DNA of 64,000 nt from Beta vulgaris subsp. vulgaris (Eukaryota > Streptophyta > Magnoliopsida > Caryophyllales > Amaranthaceae): positions 48,403,608 through 48,467,607 of the forward strand of contig NC_079206.1 in assembly GCF_026745355.1 (NCBI RefSeq), written 5' to 3'. Under the pieces are notes generated by a model, which saw only the letters and a list, made by a program, of their open reading frames with translations, had not been told where the DNA came from and did not search any database. Of the stretch, positions 44,219-57,900 are shown in pieces; position 1 is the first letter of the stretch, and the number at the start of each line of letters is the position of its first letter. A program made the translations under genes and the position numbers.

Positions 44219-45189
44219 TTGAATTGAGTTGACTCAAACGATTTTTCAAGAACTCAACAACCCAGAATTCAACAACCAAAAATAATTGAAACCCAGAATT
44301 TTCCTAAACTGGGGTTGACCCACCAAAAAAAAAGCAAAAAAATAATAATTACAAACTAAGCAATCAATTTTCTTCAGAATTTCACTGAAAATTACAGAAC
44401 AAATTACCTGAATTTTCAATAAAAATTGAAGTTTTTGGATCTGGGTAAGTGATTGTAAGTCCTGTTAGTTGTGTGATTCTTGTGTCAATTCTGTTTTGGT
44501 TTAAAATCAAATGGAATTGATGTGGGAATTGAATGAAAAAGCAGGTAAGTGCCAAAATTGAAGAAGATCTAAGGGATGAGAAAGGGAAATTGAGAAGATG
44601 GGAAAGATCATCGAAAGAGGAAAGTTTTTTGGAAGATTTTCTCGGAGTTAGAGGAAGGGGTGTACGGGTGTGTGTGACCCCATAGGTGATGTTATCACAC
44701 TGTTTGGAAAATTTGTTAGAATGGTTGCTTTGTGTTTACCAGTTGGGTTGCTTGCTTTTTTTTTCTTTTGGCTATACGCGTGGTTGTGGTGTGGGAGGGT
44801 AAGTCGTAAGTCCCGTAAGGGAAGGGGATTTTGAGGCTGCTTGCACGTCCGATTTTCGTTTAATTTTACCCGAACCAAAGTTGATGACTACTCAAACAAG
44901 TTGGTTTGATTATGATGGTTATATTTAGAGTGCGCATGTTGGGTAGGAGTTGATGGGTGATATTCATGTTTTGTTCAGCGCGTCTTGCGTGTGGCCTGCT
45001 AGACGCGAAATTACAGGTGTGGCCACGCACGACACTCAGTCAGCGTGTTAGTTCATTTTCAAATGGTCATATCTCACTCGTTTTTCATCAAAATCGAACT
45101 TTTGAACAGGTGTTGGAAAGCTATCGAGCTAAATTTTCATCTCCAACTTGAATCTTCTTAAAATATTAAGTGTGATGTGAGATATGACC
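44219..45189 (-). promoter_or_regulatory. MUB 5' leader and upstream region
   Basis: On the minus strand a probable 5' UTR precedes the ATG, with a CAG/GTAATT junction near 44406 that could be the donor of a leader intron. From about 44640 upstream there is no gene. 44960-45190 holds non-repetitive sequence leading into the tandem repeat. No clear TATA box was assigned. Confidence 0.35.
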
Positions 45190-46190
45190 TTTTGAAGTTG
45201 ACCCTTGTGCACAAACTCTTATGAACAAATGAAGTTACTCTTATGAACAAATAGAGTTACTTGTATGAATATATGGTTACTCTTAGCAATAAAAGGGTGT
45301 TATTCTTATAAACAAATGTGGTTACTTTTATTACAAAAGGGAATACTAACCAATTTACTTCTATGAGCGAATGAGGTTACTCGTATGAAGAATATGGGTT
45401 ATTTTTGTAAACAATTGAGTTTATTTGATCAAATAGGACACTGTATGAATAAAGAAGGTTAATATTATGAAAAAATGAGGTTACTTTTGTGAACAATTGA
45501 TGTTCCTTGTATGATCAAATAATTGGGTTACTCGTATGAATAAATGGGGGGTTACTCGTATGAAAGAATGGGATTACTCGTATGACTAAATGGGGTTACT
45601 CGTACGATTAAATAGCATCATCGTATGATTAAATGAAGTTACTCTTTTGAGCGAATGAGGTTACTCGTATCAATAAATAAAGTTACTCTTATGAACGAAT
45701 TGGGTTACTCATTTGGATAAATCAGGTTACTAATCAGTTTACTCTTATAAATGAAAGAGGTTACTTGTTTGAATAAATGTGGTTACTTTTGTGAACGTTT
45801 AGGGTTACTTGTATGATTAAATGATGTTACTCATATGATTTATTGAAGTTACTTGTATAAAAAAAAATGGGGTTACTAATATGAATAAATGAGGTTACTC
45901 GTATGAATAAATGAGGTTGCTCATATGATAAAACATACTCCAAAAAATTAAACGAGGTTACTGCAAAAATATAAATGGTGTTACTCATATAATATTTTAG
46001 GATTACGCATAACAATAAAAGTGGTTACTCTTATAAACAGAATGATGTTACTTATGAAAACAAAATGGGTTACTCATATGATTAAGTGGAGTCACTAGTA
46101 TGAATAAATGAAGTTTCTTTTATTATTAAATGGGGTTACTCATAACTTTAAACGATATTATATAAGGCTACGCGTATAATTAAGCAGAGT
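45190..46190. repeat. Degenerate 22-24 bp tandem repeat, about 1 kb
   Basis: The unit approximates GGTTACTCGTATGAATAAATGA, with variants such as GAAGTTACTCTTATGAACAA. It recurs roughly 40 times, most regular near 45530-45680 and 45850-45930 and more diverged towards both ends. Many short frames cross it but unit length varies, so it is not a repeat protein. Confidence 0.88.
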
Positions 46191-46352
46191 TACTCTAAAA
46201 AAAAAGTAAACTAACAATTCCCCATTAATTCCATAACAAAGTCCAACGTTAACCATAAAAATTCATTAACATTAACCACCAAACACACAAAAAAAACCAA
46301 TTTCTCTCTACACTCCATCGTCAACCACTCGACCTAATTCTTTTTAAGGTCT

Positions 46353-47040
46353 TTCTCCATTGCAGGAGCAAGTGGAAGATTGTTTCACTAATGCATTTAT
46401 TCAACGTTTCTCTTCTAACCAAGATTTGTTTTGATGAGGGAGTTGATTTTCAGCTGTTAGAATCCATTATTACTAGTGAGGATATCTTTTCTTGTGTGTG
46501 GAAATAAATTTTGAGGAAGTTAAATTTGCGGTCTTCCCTGATAAATCTCCAGGTCATGATGGGTGTCCCCTATTTTTCTTTCAAAAATATTGGTCTTTGG
46601 TTGAAAATTCGGTTTTCAAGGCAGTCAAAGCATTTTTTTTCATTCTGGTAAATTGTTAAAAAGAAGTGAACGATACTTTTATTACTTTAATTTCCAAGGT
46701 GGGTGCTCCTTCCACCCCTACTCGAGTCCGGTCTATTAGTCTATGCTCTAATATTTATAAGATAATTTCAAAAATTATGGCGTCTCGCCTCAAAGTAGTA
46801 TTAGGTAAAATTATCCATCCTTTACAAGGAGCCTTTGTTCTAGAGAGGTTAATTCAAGATAATGTTTTACTAGCTCATGAGGTATTCCATTCCTCTAAAA
46901 ATAAAAAAGGAAAACAAGGGTGGTTAGCTATAAAGTTGGATATGGAGAAAGCTTACGATAGGCTAGAGTGGATCTTTATTTTTAAAGTTTTCGAGAAATT
47001 GGGTTTTTGTGAGAAATGGGTGGGTTGGATGAAGGAATGT
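46353..47040 (+). pseudogene. LINE reverse transcriptase, N-terminal half
   Basis: After broken upstream sequence (VEDCFTNAFIQRFSSN) the frame at 46666-47040 carries RT motifs: FITLISKVGAP, RSISLCSNIYKIISKIMASRL, QGAFV and LDMEKAYDRLEW with a catalytic Asp. It stops abruptly at the solo LTR, in the middle of the palm domain. Confidence 0.85.
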
Positions 47041-47045
47041 ATTTC

Positions 47046-50000
47046 TGTAATACCCCGAATTTTTAGAAGTTATTTTATTATTTATTAAGGTTTAATATTA
47101 TTTCCACTCAAAATTTATTTTATGATAATGCGATGTTATTTGATAACTATGTTTATTAAAATAATGATTTCATTTAGTTTTGATTTATTTAACAAAGTTT
47201 AAAATAAATCATTTACTTGTTTTATTATTCATTTTACTATTTCTAAATTAATTAAACTTTTTTTTACGTTTGTTATGGGTACCCTTATACTAATTGTCCA
47301 TCCATATTAGTAAAAAGCCCAAATGTCAAGTCCATAGTCCCTTTGTCTTTTTATTATTCATTTTACTATTTCTAAATTAATTAAACTTTTTTTTACGTTT
47401 GTTATGGGTACCCTTATACTAATTGTCCATCCATATTAGTAAAAAGCCCAAATGTCAAGTCCATAGTCCCTTTGTCTTTTTCTAAAAAGAAAAAGGGAAA
47501 ATGAAAACAGAAAAAAAGGAAGAAAGAGTGAAGAACGCGATTCACCATCTTCATCTCCCTCCTTCTCCTTCGACTGGTTCAAGGCACGAGAACCAAGAAA
47601 ACAAAACTCAACACCTCCATCTCCTCCCTTCTTCTTCATCTGAATTGAACACTCAAACCAAGATTTTGCAACACCTTCCTTCATCTCCCTCCTTTTCCTT
47701 CGTCTGGTTCAAAGCACTCAAACCAAGAATTTCAACACAACTCACTCAACCACCATTACATTTTCTGCCAAAACCTCTTCTATTAATACTGAACTCTCTC
47801 ACCAAATTACTTAAGCAAAACAACTCAAAAGGTTTGCTTCAATCCTTTATCTTCTTCCTAAATTTTTGATTTTTGATTTTGAAAATTAAAAATGAAAATT
47901 CAAACCACCTTAAACAAACCTCCTCTGTTTCTATTTCACGCCGGAAATCACTCGACCACCCTCGAATAATCTGAATCGTCTGAGTTCCGGCCTGCAACCG
48001 CCGCGAACCGCCAGCCAAAACCCCCAATTCGCAGCCCTGCTGTGCCCAGCCACCTCCACTCTCTCGCACCACACTCGAACCCGACCTCCCTATTTTCGCA
48101 ACGCCTTACCCACCGCCACCTTGCTTCGCCTGAGCCGCCGAAAAATCGCCAGCTTCTTCGCTCCCCCATCTCCCCTGTTTCACTCTCTGCCGCGCCTCCT
48201 TTGTTTCCCTCTGTTATGTTTCAAGTTTAAGAAACTTATTTGTTTATTTTAAAAACCCCCCCTTCCTTTTGCCTTTTTTGTTTACTTGTGTCTTACTTAG
48301 TTATTTTGTTACTTTTATTTTTAAAATCCAAAACCTTTGACTTTCCTAAATTAGTCTATCTTATTAAGTTAGTATGTTTATGGCTTTAGTTTCACTTTAA
48401 TCTTTTATGACTTGATAATGGTCCTTAATTTTCTAAAATAAAGTAAGAAGTAAAATAAAGTTAGTTTATGACTTGATAATGTTCATTTTTTTTTTCCCCT
48501 CAAAAAAAAAGTTAGTTTCTTATGTTTAAAATAATTATTCAAGTTAATAAAAATGAAGTTGAAGCAATTTTGTGAGTACTTAAAATGATTTCATAAATGA
48601 TTTACTTTAATTTATAACTCTCCTAAAATCATTGAGAATTTCTTTAAGTTATTTGGATTATTTAAATCGTATATTTTATATACATAAAAAAGGGGTTATT
48701 TAGGAACTAACTTAGACCTCGTTAACATCTATTGTAGACTCCAATTTCGTAGACGAGGAATACCAGGAGTGCTAATACGTTCGTGAACTTAACTTTTGGG
48801 CACGCGTCACGAGGTAATCTCCGATGTCCATCTAAATATAGATCCCGTTAGTGTATAACGAATCGATTACGTGGTTATTATGTGCTTATAAAATTTATAA
48901 GTATGGACTATATTTATAGATTATCAACTTAATGCGGACTATGAATACGAATAACAAAATGGACAGTGACTATGGATTTCGATTATGAATTATGAATAAT
49001 GGCGATGGATGATGTACGATATGACAAAGATGGTTATTATAACGTTATTAAAATCGATTAATGTTATTTAATAATGTTATGATTATTATTAGTATATTAT
49101 TATGATGATGATGATTATTATTGTTATTATTATTACTATATATCATTATGATTCATGAATGTTATTATTATTATTAATATTGAGATTTTATGAAAGTTGG
49201 AATTGGGTAAGAACTTGTGATAATGAAATGATTATGAATCTGAAGTGATAAATGAGCTCAAGTGAAAATTTTGAATATGAAATGATTTATTGAAATCGCT
49301 ATGAATGGATTGAGGTTATGATGGATTGAATATGTTCACACTAGATTGAACCAAATGACGTAAAGGTGTACGTGATTTATGTGATGACATGGATTAAAAG
49401 ATGTTAATCACGTAAAGTGAAATATCGGAGGGAAATGATGAACAGGTTTGCCCTGTGTGAGTGGTTCAGCGGCCCATACAGGTTCTCTGGTTACTATGCT
49501 GATTATTCTGTTACTGTCTTCCTTCTATCTTGTTGTGATCCAAGTAGAAGGGGTGTGCACACTAGGGACTCTGTTATTATGGCCATTATGATATACATAG
49601 GTGGTTACAGGGGTTCGCCCCGGCCTACAAGTAGGTTGTTACAGGGCCCGACATACAATGTTGAAGTAAGTGATTATAGGGGTTCCCCCCGGCTTACTGT
49701 CATTCTCTTTATTCCTCTCCTTGAATAACTGGATTGATTGAACTAATGATATGATTATTCAGTGTATATATATGTGTGTACATGTGCTATGACTTCCAAA
49801 ACTATTAATCTACTATTTTACAAAGTATTTTCAACTTAAGTATTTTACGGGATGGAGTTGGAATAATTACTCAGTTTTTCTGATTTATGAGAGCTTCTCT
49901 CTCTTGTTTCTTTTCAATGTATTTGTGCAGGTGGGTGATCGATCGGGGGAACAAAAGGGAGATCATTTAGAGTTGTCATCCACTTAGCATATAATTATCT

Positions 50001-50236
50001 TTCGCTGGAACTCTGAAACACTTAATTAATTAGCAATGTTTAATGAACGATTCACTTGGTTGTAAGGATCAATGAATTTGAGTTTAGTTTGTTTTTAACT
50101 TAGCCTTGCATTTATTTCCAAGGAGATAAGTGCGGCGGTAGCGCCACCCGTCGAGTCGAACCCTCGTGGATTTTCCTCCCCCAAAACCCGAGTTTTACTA
50201 CATGAAGAAGGGTTCGGGTCGGCGGGGGGTGTTACA
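47046..50236. mobile_element. 3.2 kb solo LTR inserted in the LINE
   Basis: Begins TGTAATACCCCGAATTTT and ends GGGGTGTTACA, so TG...CA with inverted tips, flanked by the 5 bp duplication ATTTC (47041-47045 and 50237-50241). No retroviral genes are inside and there is no second LTR, so recombination probably removed the internal part. Very long LTRs with TGTAATACCCC/GGGTGTTACA tips are known in plant Ty3/gypsy groups such as Tekay/Del; that assignment is inference. Internal ORFs are short and unrecognised. Confidence 0.85.
47221..47478. repeat. Perfect tandem duplication of 129 bp in the solo LTR
   Basis: Copy one is 47221-47349, copy two 47350-47478. I see no differences over TTTATTATTCATTTTACTAT... 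to the end of the unit. The identity implies a recent or sequence-homogenised duplication. Confidence 0.92.
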
Positions 50237-50241
50237 ATTTC

Positions 50242-51840
50242 TACAGTTTCTTTTTCTGTCCTAGTTAATGGTATTCTTGGTGAAATGTTTATCCCATCTC
50301 GCGGGATTCGTCAGGGTGATCCTCTTTCACCGTATATTTTCATCTTATGTGCAGAAATTTTAGCGTGTCAACTGCATAATGCTAGCATTTATGGCTCAAA
50401 AGTCATAGGAGTAACACTTGGTCATTCTAGAGTGAAGATTCCTTTTTTAACGTTTGCAGATGATACTATGATTTTTGCTAAAGCTTCCGCGGAAAGCTGT
50501 ACTATTATTAGAATTATTCTGGACAAATACTGCAGTATGTTTGGCAATTAGTCAATTTTGATAAATATGCATATCAGTGTTCTAACAATACTATGTCTGG
50601 TTTAGCTACCTCACTTGCGAACATTCTTTAGATGGAGGAGTCGTTTTCGTTAGGAAAGTATCTAGGTTGTCCGATTATAGATAGTAAAATTACAAAGGCA
50701 ACGTTTGGGGATTTTCAAGAAAAGGTTCATTCTCAACCGTTTAAGTGGAAGGCCAAATCCTTGTCCCAAGCTGGCCGTACAATTCTTATTCAATCCAATC
50801 TAACAACAAAGGCAAATTATCAAATGTAATGTTTTACGTTGCCTAACTCTATTCTGGAATTGTTAGATAAATGTTATATATAGTAATTTCTTTTGGAATA
50901 AACATGCTGATTCTAAGGCTCCTAATCTGATAGCAAGAGAGAAAGTTTGTAGACCAAAACGGTTTGGTGGTTTAGGCCTTAGGAAAGCCAAAGTCAATAA
51001 TGTGGCGCAACAGTTTAAATTGCTTTGGAAAATTCTTGTGAATCCTGAGAATCTTTGGATAAAACTTGTTTCTAAAAAATACCTAAAAAGATGAAAGGTT
51101 ATTTGACTATAAAAGTAAAGCCAATGTTTCTTGGCAGTGGATAAAATTAGTGTATTTGAGAAACTCGTTTAAAAAAGGGCTACGTTGGATAGTAGGAAAG
51201 GGGGGGGGGGAGAAAATATCATTTATGATAGTTGGGTTTTTCAGTATTCTCTGAGTGAAGTTTGCTCTTTGATGGGGGGAAGTGAAAATTTGACAGTTGA
51301 TTATTTTATAAAACAAGAGAGCTACCTCTTTTGAGTTTGTTATTAGAGATGAGAAGGGAGATTTGAAGAAGAATGATCCCCAATGCTTTCCCTTAGCCCC
51401 CAAGCTTCAGTGTGGTGTTAATTCTCTAAGTCCTCATTTTTCTATTTTAGTTGCTGAAGCTTGGGGGCTAAGGGAAAGCATTAAAAGCGCTATTACTCTT
51501 GGTATAAAAAATTTGGTAATTGAAGGGGATAATCTGAGCATTATCCAGGCTATTAAAAGGATTTGAAAAATTCCTTGGGCTATTCACTCGCTTATTTGGA
51601 ATGCAGGGGAAGATCTAAAGGGGTTTGATGATGTGCATATCAATCATGGATTTAGGAAAGGTAACATGGCGGCGGTTTGGGGTCCATTGGGACCATTCTT
51701 CTTCAAATCTTACATATTGGTTTGAATCTCCGAATACTGCTTTTTCTTTGATCATCCGAAAGGATGCTTTAGAATGGCCGTCTCTTGGGACCCTCCCTAG
51801 TTTTTTCTTTTCTTTATTAAACATAAACATAGATTTGAAT
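50242..51840 (+). pseudogene. LINE RT C-terminal half and RNase H
   Basis: 50285-50551 has GIRQGDPLSPYIFILC and the catalytic FADDTMIF. 50632-50829 has the next conserved segment (YLGCPI...KWKAKSLSQAGR). After broken sequence, 51430-51840 is an RNase H domain (AEAWGLRESIKSA, VIEGDNLSIIQAI) whose tail continues in another frame to DALEWP. Stops are frequent, and a ten-base G run at 51199-51208 disrupts a frame. The combination of RT and a terminal RNase H is typical of many plant L1-clade LINEs. Confidence 0.85.
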
Positions 51841-51901
51841 AATTTGATAGATAGGGCCATAATGAAGGGGGATCAGCTGTCTCTATTCTCTAGCCAGCTG
51901 C

Positions 51902-51951
51902 CAGCCCGGGTTGAAGCCTGTAAACTCCGCCACAAACCCGAACCTGGGCTG
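51902..51951 (+). promoter_or_regulatory. Stem-loop in the 5' leader of the pseudouridine synthase gene
   Basis: CAGCCCGGGTT (51902-51912) can pair with AACCTGGGCTG (51941-51951) with one G-U pair and a 28 base loop, 19 bases before the start codon. A very short upstream ORF (ATG at 51959, three codons) lies between. A role in translation is possible but unproven. Confidence 0.4.
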
Positions 51952-51970
51952 AGCACTTGATGGTCGTATA

Positions 51971-54900
51971 ATGCTGAAGAGAAAGAGAGGAGAGGAGAGA
52001 GAAAGAGACCAACTTGAAGAAGAAACCCTTATCACTACTACCAACAATATGAACATGGACATAGTGTGGCAAACCCCAGCAAATTCTCCTCATCGCGATG
52101 ATTACATTTGCCTCAACGGTAACTTCTTTAAATCTCTCTTCATTTTTCAACTTTATTACTCAATTTTGGCGCCAATCTTTGTCTTTCAGGGAAGCGCCAT
52201 GTCAAGCCTTATTACTTCGAGTTCATCTGTCATGTTAGTTATTTCTAATTTTTTGTCTTTTGATTGATATTTCTTTGTTGGGTTTGATGGTTGGAATGAA
52301 ATTGATTCTGGGTTTTTGTTGTTATGTTGTGTGCAGGTAAAAAATCGTTGGTCTGGGAAAACTATAGTTGATTTGTTCACTGACGAGTTTAAAGGGCGAA
52401 ATCATGATTATTATGTAAGTTTGTTCTTTTGGGTTGTTTCTACCATGTTCTAAGGAGCTTAGTGACAGCATTTCTCTACAAAAATTCTGTAGTTAAGTGT
52501 TGTTTTGTTGCCTTAATCTGCTACATTATTGAAATTCAGGTACAAGAATAAGTTAAATCTTATCCCAAGTATGAAATCGATATATTTTGGAATAACTCAT
52601 ATGATTTTGATGTATATAGAAGGGTCAAAGTGTGTCTCTGTCATATCTGAATTAGAGGTAGTTAACAGACTATGCAAGTGTATAAAAGCTGTGCAATGTG
52701 TCAGCTGTACGAGTCTGTAACAATCTTAGCTTTTTTTTTTTTTATTTGTAAAAGTTGGGAACGAGTCCTTTATTGCTGTTTGTCTTTGATAGTTCAGGTC
52801 CCTCTATTGCTAAATCTTCAGATACTACAAGTGTGTGATCAGTATAAAATAGAATGAACATTCTCCTATTTGTAGATTAAGCTAATTTTGATTATACTGC
52901 TTAAGTTATCCAACAAACTTTGCAACTTTTGCATATATGGCAAACAATTTTTCCAAACCAACTCAGCTGTTGTGTAAAGTTGGCAGAGGCTTTTGCTTCA
53001 AACTTTAAACTTTAAACTGCTGCTGACAAAAAGCCTGGAGCTTCCGGCTTCTTATAGTCCATCACCGTCTTCAAGTTGGAAGTTTTCATTGAATCACACA
53101 TTCTCAGCTTTCTTTTTTTTTTATTTTATTTTTATCTTGATACATTGGGTTTTTGTCAATGTAGATAGTCATTTGACTTTCATTGTGGTCAGTGAGGGTT
53201 CATAGTAGTAGCACAAAGTTCCTATAGGAGCTTCACGACTCATGCTATCTTTGTTTCTACAATTACCTTGTATTCAATTTTAGAAGAACATTTGGAGACT
53301 ATTCCCTACTTCTAAGAATTCAATGCTATAGGAGAATCGCCAAAGAACATAGTACACCTGGTTGTACACTTTTTTTCAAATGCCGGGCAACAAGCCCAGA
53401 GAGAATTTGAAATAGCTTGAAGCTGTAGCTAACGTGATGCACTAAGCACTATGCCTTGACCTACTGATTTTGCCACATATCATTGCAAATGATGTAATAC
53501 GTGTAAGTGAGGCATTTACGACCCGTTTGATTAGCGGTACTAAATGGTGGTAGTGATAATGGTTTCTAGTGCAAATTTGTGAAGGCATTCCCATATCAAC
53601 CTCCATGGTAATGCTACTTTATCCCCAACTACCTATTTTCTTCCTAAATTTGTGAAGAAACTAAAAATTATCCTGTAATAAGTTGCACTATGAGTGTTAT
53701 CTGTATTATATTATACATATGTGTTCAATTTCTTTCTTCTCAATTCATACCATTTTATGGTTTGTGATGTTTCATTTATGTCCATATATTGGATTATCAG
53801 ATTTTACAGGGTAATTTTTAGTTTCTTCAGGTTAGAGCTGTCAAATGCGGAAGAATACAGGTTGATGGAAAAAATGTCTCTATTTACCGTAGAGTAAAAA
53901 CTTCAGAGAAAATCAGCCACTTCGTGCACAGGTAGGGTGCATTTCGTATAGTATCTTCTTGTTTAGATACTTCCTCTAGAATCACATGTAGTGTTCCTTG
54001 TGATGATTATCATGAACAACCTGTTTCAATTAACTGATTCCGAAATTTCCTGGCCCTGGTTACATTTTTGTAAACCTTGGTACAGGACACCCTAGGTTAT
54101 CGTTTTCTTCTTTGTCATTCTGCTATATTAAATTCTTATGTCGTAATTAATATGATGAAGACTGTAGGCATGAACCACCGGTGATGGCCTGGGATGTCTC
54201 AGTTCTGAAGGAAGAAGAGGAAGTGCTGACCGTATACAAACCGGCATCTGTTCCTGTAAGTCTTCCCTTTTTATGTGGTTTTGCAAACTGCAGTTATGCA
54301 TGGGGGAAGTCTTGCTCATGAGGTGGATATTATTCACGTTGAGACAAGCTAGAGGATTAGATTTTCCAGGACTTCGTATGTAACTGCATGTCCTGGTTGT
54401 GGGCTGAGGAATCATGCTTTCGTTTCGTGGAGTTCTTATCCTCTAACTAAATTCTTTATTTGTACAATTTATGCTTATTCTCATTGATATCTGAGCTGGG
54501 CTAGACCTTCAAATATCATTGTATGTTGAGCTTGGAATATGGACTTTTTTGCTTTTCATAGGGAAATTCTAGGAATTAATGACGGCCAATTGTTGTTACA
54601 GAGAACCATGCCTTTCTTCTTTTGCAGCCCATTTTCATATCTATGTTGCAGTATTCAAGTCTATGTTTTCCTTTCTTTTTAATGAAGGTTCATGCTTGTG
54701 GTCAATACTGGAAGAATACAGTTGTGGGAATTCTTGAAGCAGAACATGGCTTGGCCCCACTTTTTCGTATCCTAATTTGTATTTCTGCCCCTTTAATGAA
54801 ATAATTGCAAGGGCAGCTGCTTTTGCTGCTTTTGGTGAAACACTATTTCAGCCAGTTTGCGTTTAAAAGTTACCATTGCAAGTCTTGACAACAAAGTCCA

Positions 54901-57900
54901 GCAATACATAGGTTGGATCGCCTTGTCTCCGGACTACTGATATTTGCCAGGACTTCTTCTCAGGCAGATACCTTCAGACAACAGGTAAATTTTTGCATCA
55001 ATATGAGTTCAGGAATCACCGTTGGATCTATCGCACAAAAGATCCTTTTTTTCGAGCTCTCTTTATCACTATACGTTGCCTGTACTTATGTCTTCTATGA
55101 ACTGGCTTATATTGAGTAAACTATATTGTTCAAGAGGAAGGAGAGGAGAAAAAAAAAAGAAAGCAAAAGTTAACTTCAGGAACTCCCTTCTCATTTTCTT
55201 TGAATTATATGAAGCCAATCAGGTGGATAAAGGATTGTGGACTATTGGACATCACTCATGATATTAAATTTTGGTAGATTTGTGTTTGCTATAAACTCAC
55301 AAAATATCTTTCAGTCTATGTGTGCTTATGTAGACGACGAAGATGTTGTATTTTAGATGAGAGGGGAAAGGTTCGAAAATGTGAGTGGTGTAGGGATATA
55401 AATGGGATTGACTAGATTCAATTACTTATATACCTCTGGCCTGTACGTGAAAGTCTAAGGCATTCCCCATTCTATTGGGTGAGGCCGGGCCCAACAAAGT
55501 AATCCGGATCCGACCCGATTTTAACTGAAAGGCTAAACCTTAATGCGTTCCGTGTCGAAAGTATTCGTTATGTTCCCATGAAAAAGAGACAAGCAAACAA
55601 TAATCAGGAGAGCTATGGTGGTTTTAAGTAGAAATAAAAGTATGATAAACCGTAATGCGGTCTATGTCGAAAGTATTCGTTCTGTTCCCATGAAAAAGCA
55701 AATGTTTCCGCGACTGTGACTAAACCTATATTTTGGTACCATGCTGAGGGGTAGACAAAAGTGCATGCCCCAAGGCGCACAATTCTTTTTACATCAATTT
55801 TTTTGAATTTTCCTTATTTGCGTTCACTTAAATAAGGCGCACCATGGTGCACCCTAGGAGTGGGCAAACCTTGGCGCATTAAGATTCGTATTGCCTGGGA
55901 TTTTCTGTACATTGTGACTGACACTTGTTTTCATACTTGGGATTGAAAGAATAAACCAATGACAAAGGGAGGAGAGTGAGAAAGGGAATAATAGTAAATG
56001 AATAAGATTTACATATTACGTTGAGGATGCAAACTTTTACATGTTTATAGTTTTGTTTTCTTGAAGGGTTAATTGGCTAGAACAACACAACCTTTGGCTC
56101 AAGTGCAAGGAACAACACAACCTTAAACGGGTGCAAAGCGTAGCACTAACTTAAACACGTGGTGCAGAAAATAGCATAAATGGCACCAGAGCACATAGAT
56201 TCTACCGGAGCTAGGGAATCTCCTTTCTTTTAATATTTTCTTTTAATTCCCTCCCCTTTTTTTGTTAAATTCACGTGTTTGTCCCATTTCCTTTCTATTT
56301 CTCTCTCTTCTCTTCTCCTCCTCCACTTAAACTGCCTACATTTCTTCTCCAGAAACAGAACAGAAACAGAGCCTTATAATGCAAAAACTAACCTACAATA
56401 CACCATTCCTTAATCTCCACCATACTAAATCTACCCTACACCACACCACACCACACTACTGCGCCACCACCGCCCTCAACACCATCATCTTCCTTCACCA
56501 CACCAAACACCACCTCGACTCCAACGTCGTCATCCCAAGTGAGCGATTATGGCGCGACCTCGGAGCGGGCGCTCATCAAACCAACCCATTTACAAACAAC
56601 ACATGGAGTAATCTTACCTGACATCCTAAGATTGACGCTGTACACCATGAATCAACGGTGAATATCGAGCTAGGGAAACCGAGATTAGTGGCCACAATTC
56701 TTACACGTCAATTATTGATGATGATAGAAGTAAATCCAGCGGCTTGATTTCGATATCGGTGCTGTACAGGGAAGAAAATCCCAAAATGAGGAAGTAGCAC
56801 AGCATCGAAGAAGAGTAAAGAGGAGATCAATTTTTTTTTGAGATTGAAGTTGAAAGTTGGCAGTTCAAGAGAAGAACATAAGAGAGTTAAATAGAAAAAA
56901 AAATAGGGCTAGACACGTGACTTTAAAAAAAAGAGGAGGGAATTAAAAGAAAACATTAAAATAATGGAGATTCCCTAGCTCTAGTGGAATCTCCATGCTC
57001 CGATGCGATTTATGCTATTTTCTGCACTGCATGTTTAAGTTGGTGCTATGCTTTGCACCTGTTTAAGGTTGTGTTGTTCCTTGCACTTGAGCCAAAGGTT
57101 GTGCTGTTTTAACCAATTAACCCTTTCTTGAATGGACATATGACAATATGTACAATTAACATTAGATGCATTCCTGACTATTTTAAGTTATTTGGACCGG
57201 AGCTGAGAATTAGAGTATTTGGCAGAAAACATTGCATACATTCCAGTTGTCTTTAAATCATTCTAAACGAGCTTATTAAATATACTAAAACTTATTTCAT
57301 GCTCCCTTTGTCTAATATGTTTGCTTATTCTGATATCTTTTACATTGTATGTGACAGAAATTGAACTAGACAATTTCTGGTTCTTTTTCTTTACTCCTTC
57401 CCCTGCACCTTTATGGAGGTTAAGTAGGTAAACACTCTAGGAAGGAGGTGTTATATTAAAATATAACTAATATGTAAAGTATAAGATTCTTTTTAATATC
57501 AATAAGTAATAGAATATGCTTAAATTTACATGTCATTTTACACAGAGAATGAGAGACATTACAACTAACCACATAATGTTTTCATAGTGATATGCAAGTC
57601 TTTAATTCTATACTTCTTTCAAGCTTCAATTGGCTAATAGTTAGCTATTAATTAACTAGTTAGTTGATAGCTTATACAATTAGCTATCACCTTTTAGCTA
57701 GACAAGGTCATAGCCGTTGAACTGATTGATAGAATATAAAGTTTTTGTTATAAAACTAAATGTAAAACATCAGCTGCAGTTTGCATGTTTAAATCACTTC
57801 ACCATTTTCTGGAAAAGGTGATGTCAACCATGGGTTTGTTGCTGTCTGCGCTGTGTCATTTCGTTTGTCTCTGGAGTTATCCTTTGCTACATCTACATAC

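Larger units (their letters stand above)
46340..51840 (+). mobile_element. L1-like LINE remnant, split by a solo LTR
   Basis: The left part (46340-47045) and right part (50237-about 51840) are two halves of one non-LTR retrotransposon ORF2. RT runs from the left part into the right, and an RNase H domain stands at the end. No LTRs of its own are present. The 5' end (endonuclease) and the poly-A tail are missing or unrecognisable. The right end lies about 130 bp before the pseudouridine synthase start codon. Confidence 0.8.

Noticed and set aside
47501..48230. ORFs on both strands within the solo LTR
   Set aside because: CT-rich low-complexity sequence typical of leader-like DNA, with no recognisable protein; left as part of the LTR.
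49080..49180. TTA/ATT repeat block as a functional element
   Set aside because: Simple low-complexity sequence in the LTR with no regular unit.
56379..56621. His/Thr-rich 80-codon ORF in the intron 7 MULE
   Set aside because: CCACACCA-type repeat sequence, inside a non-autonomous element; no domain.
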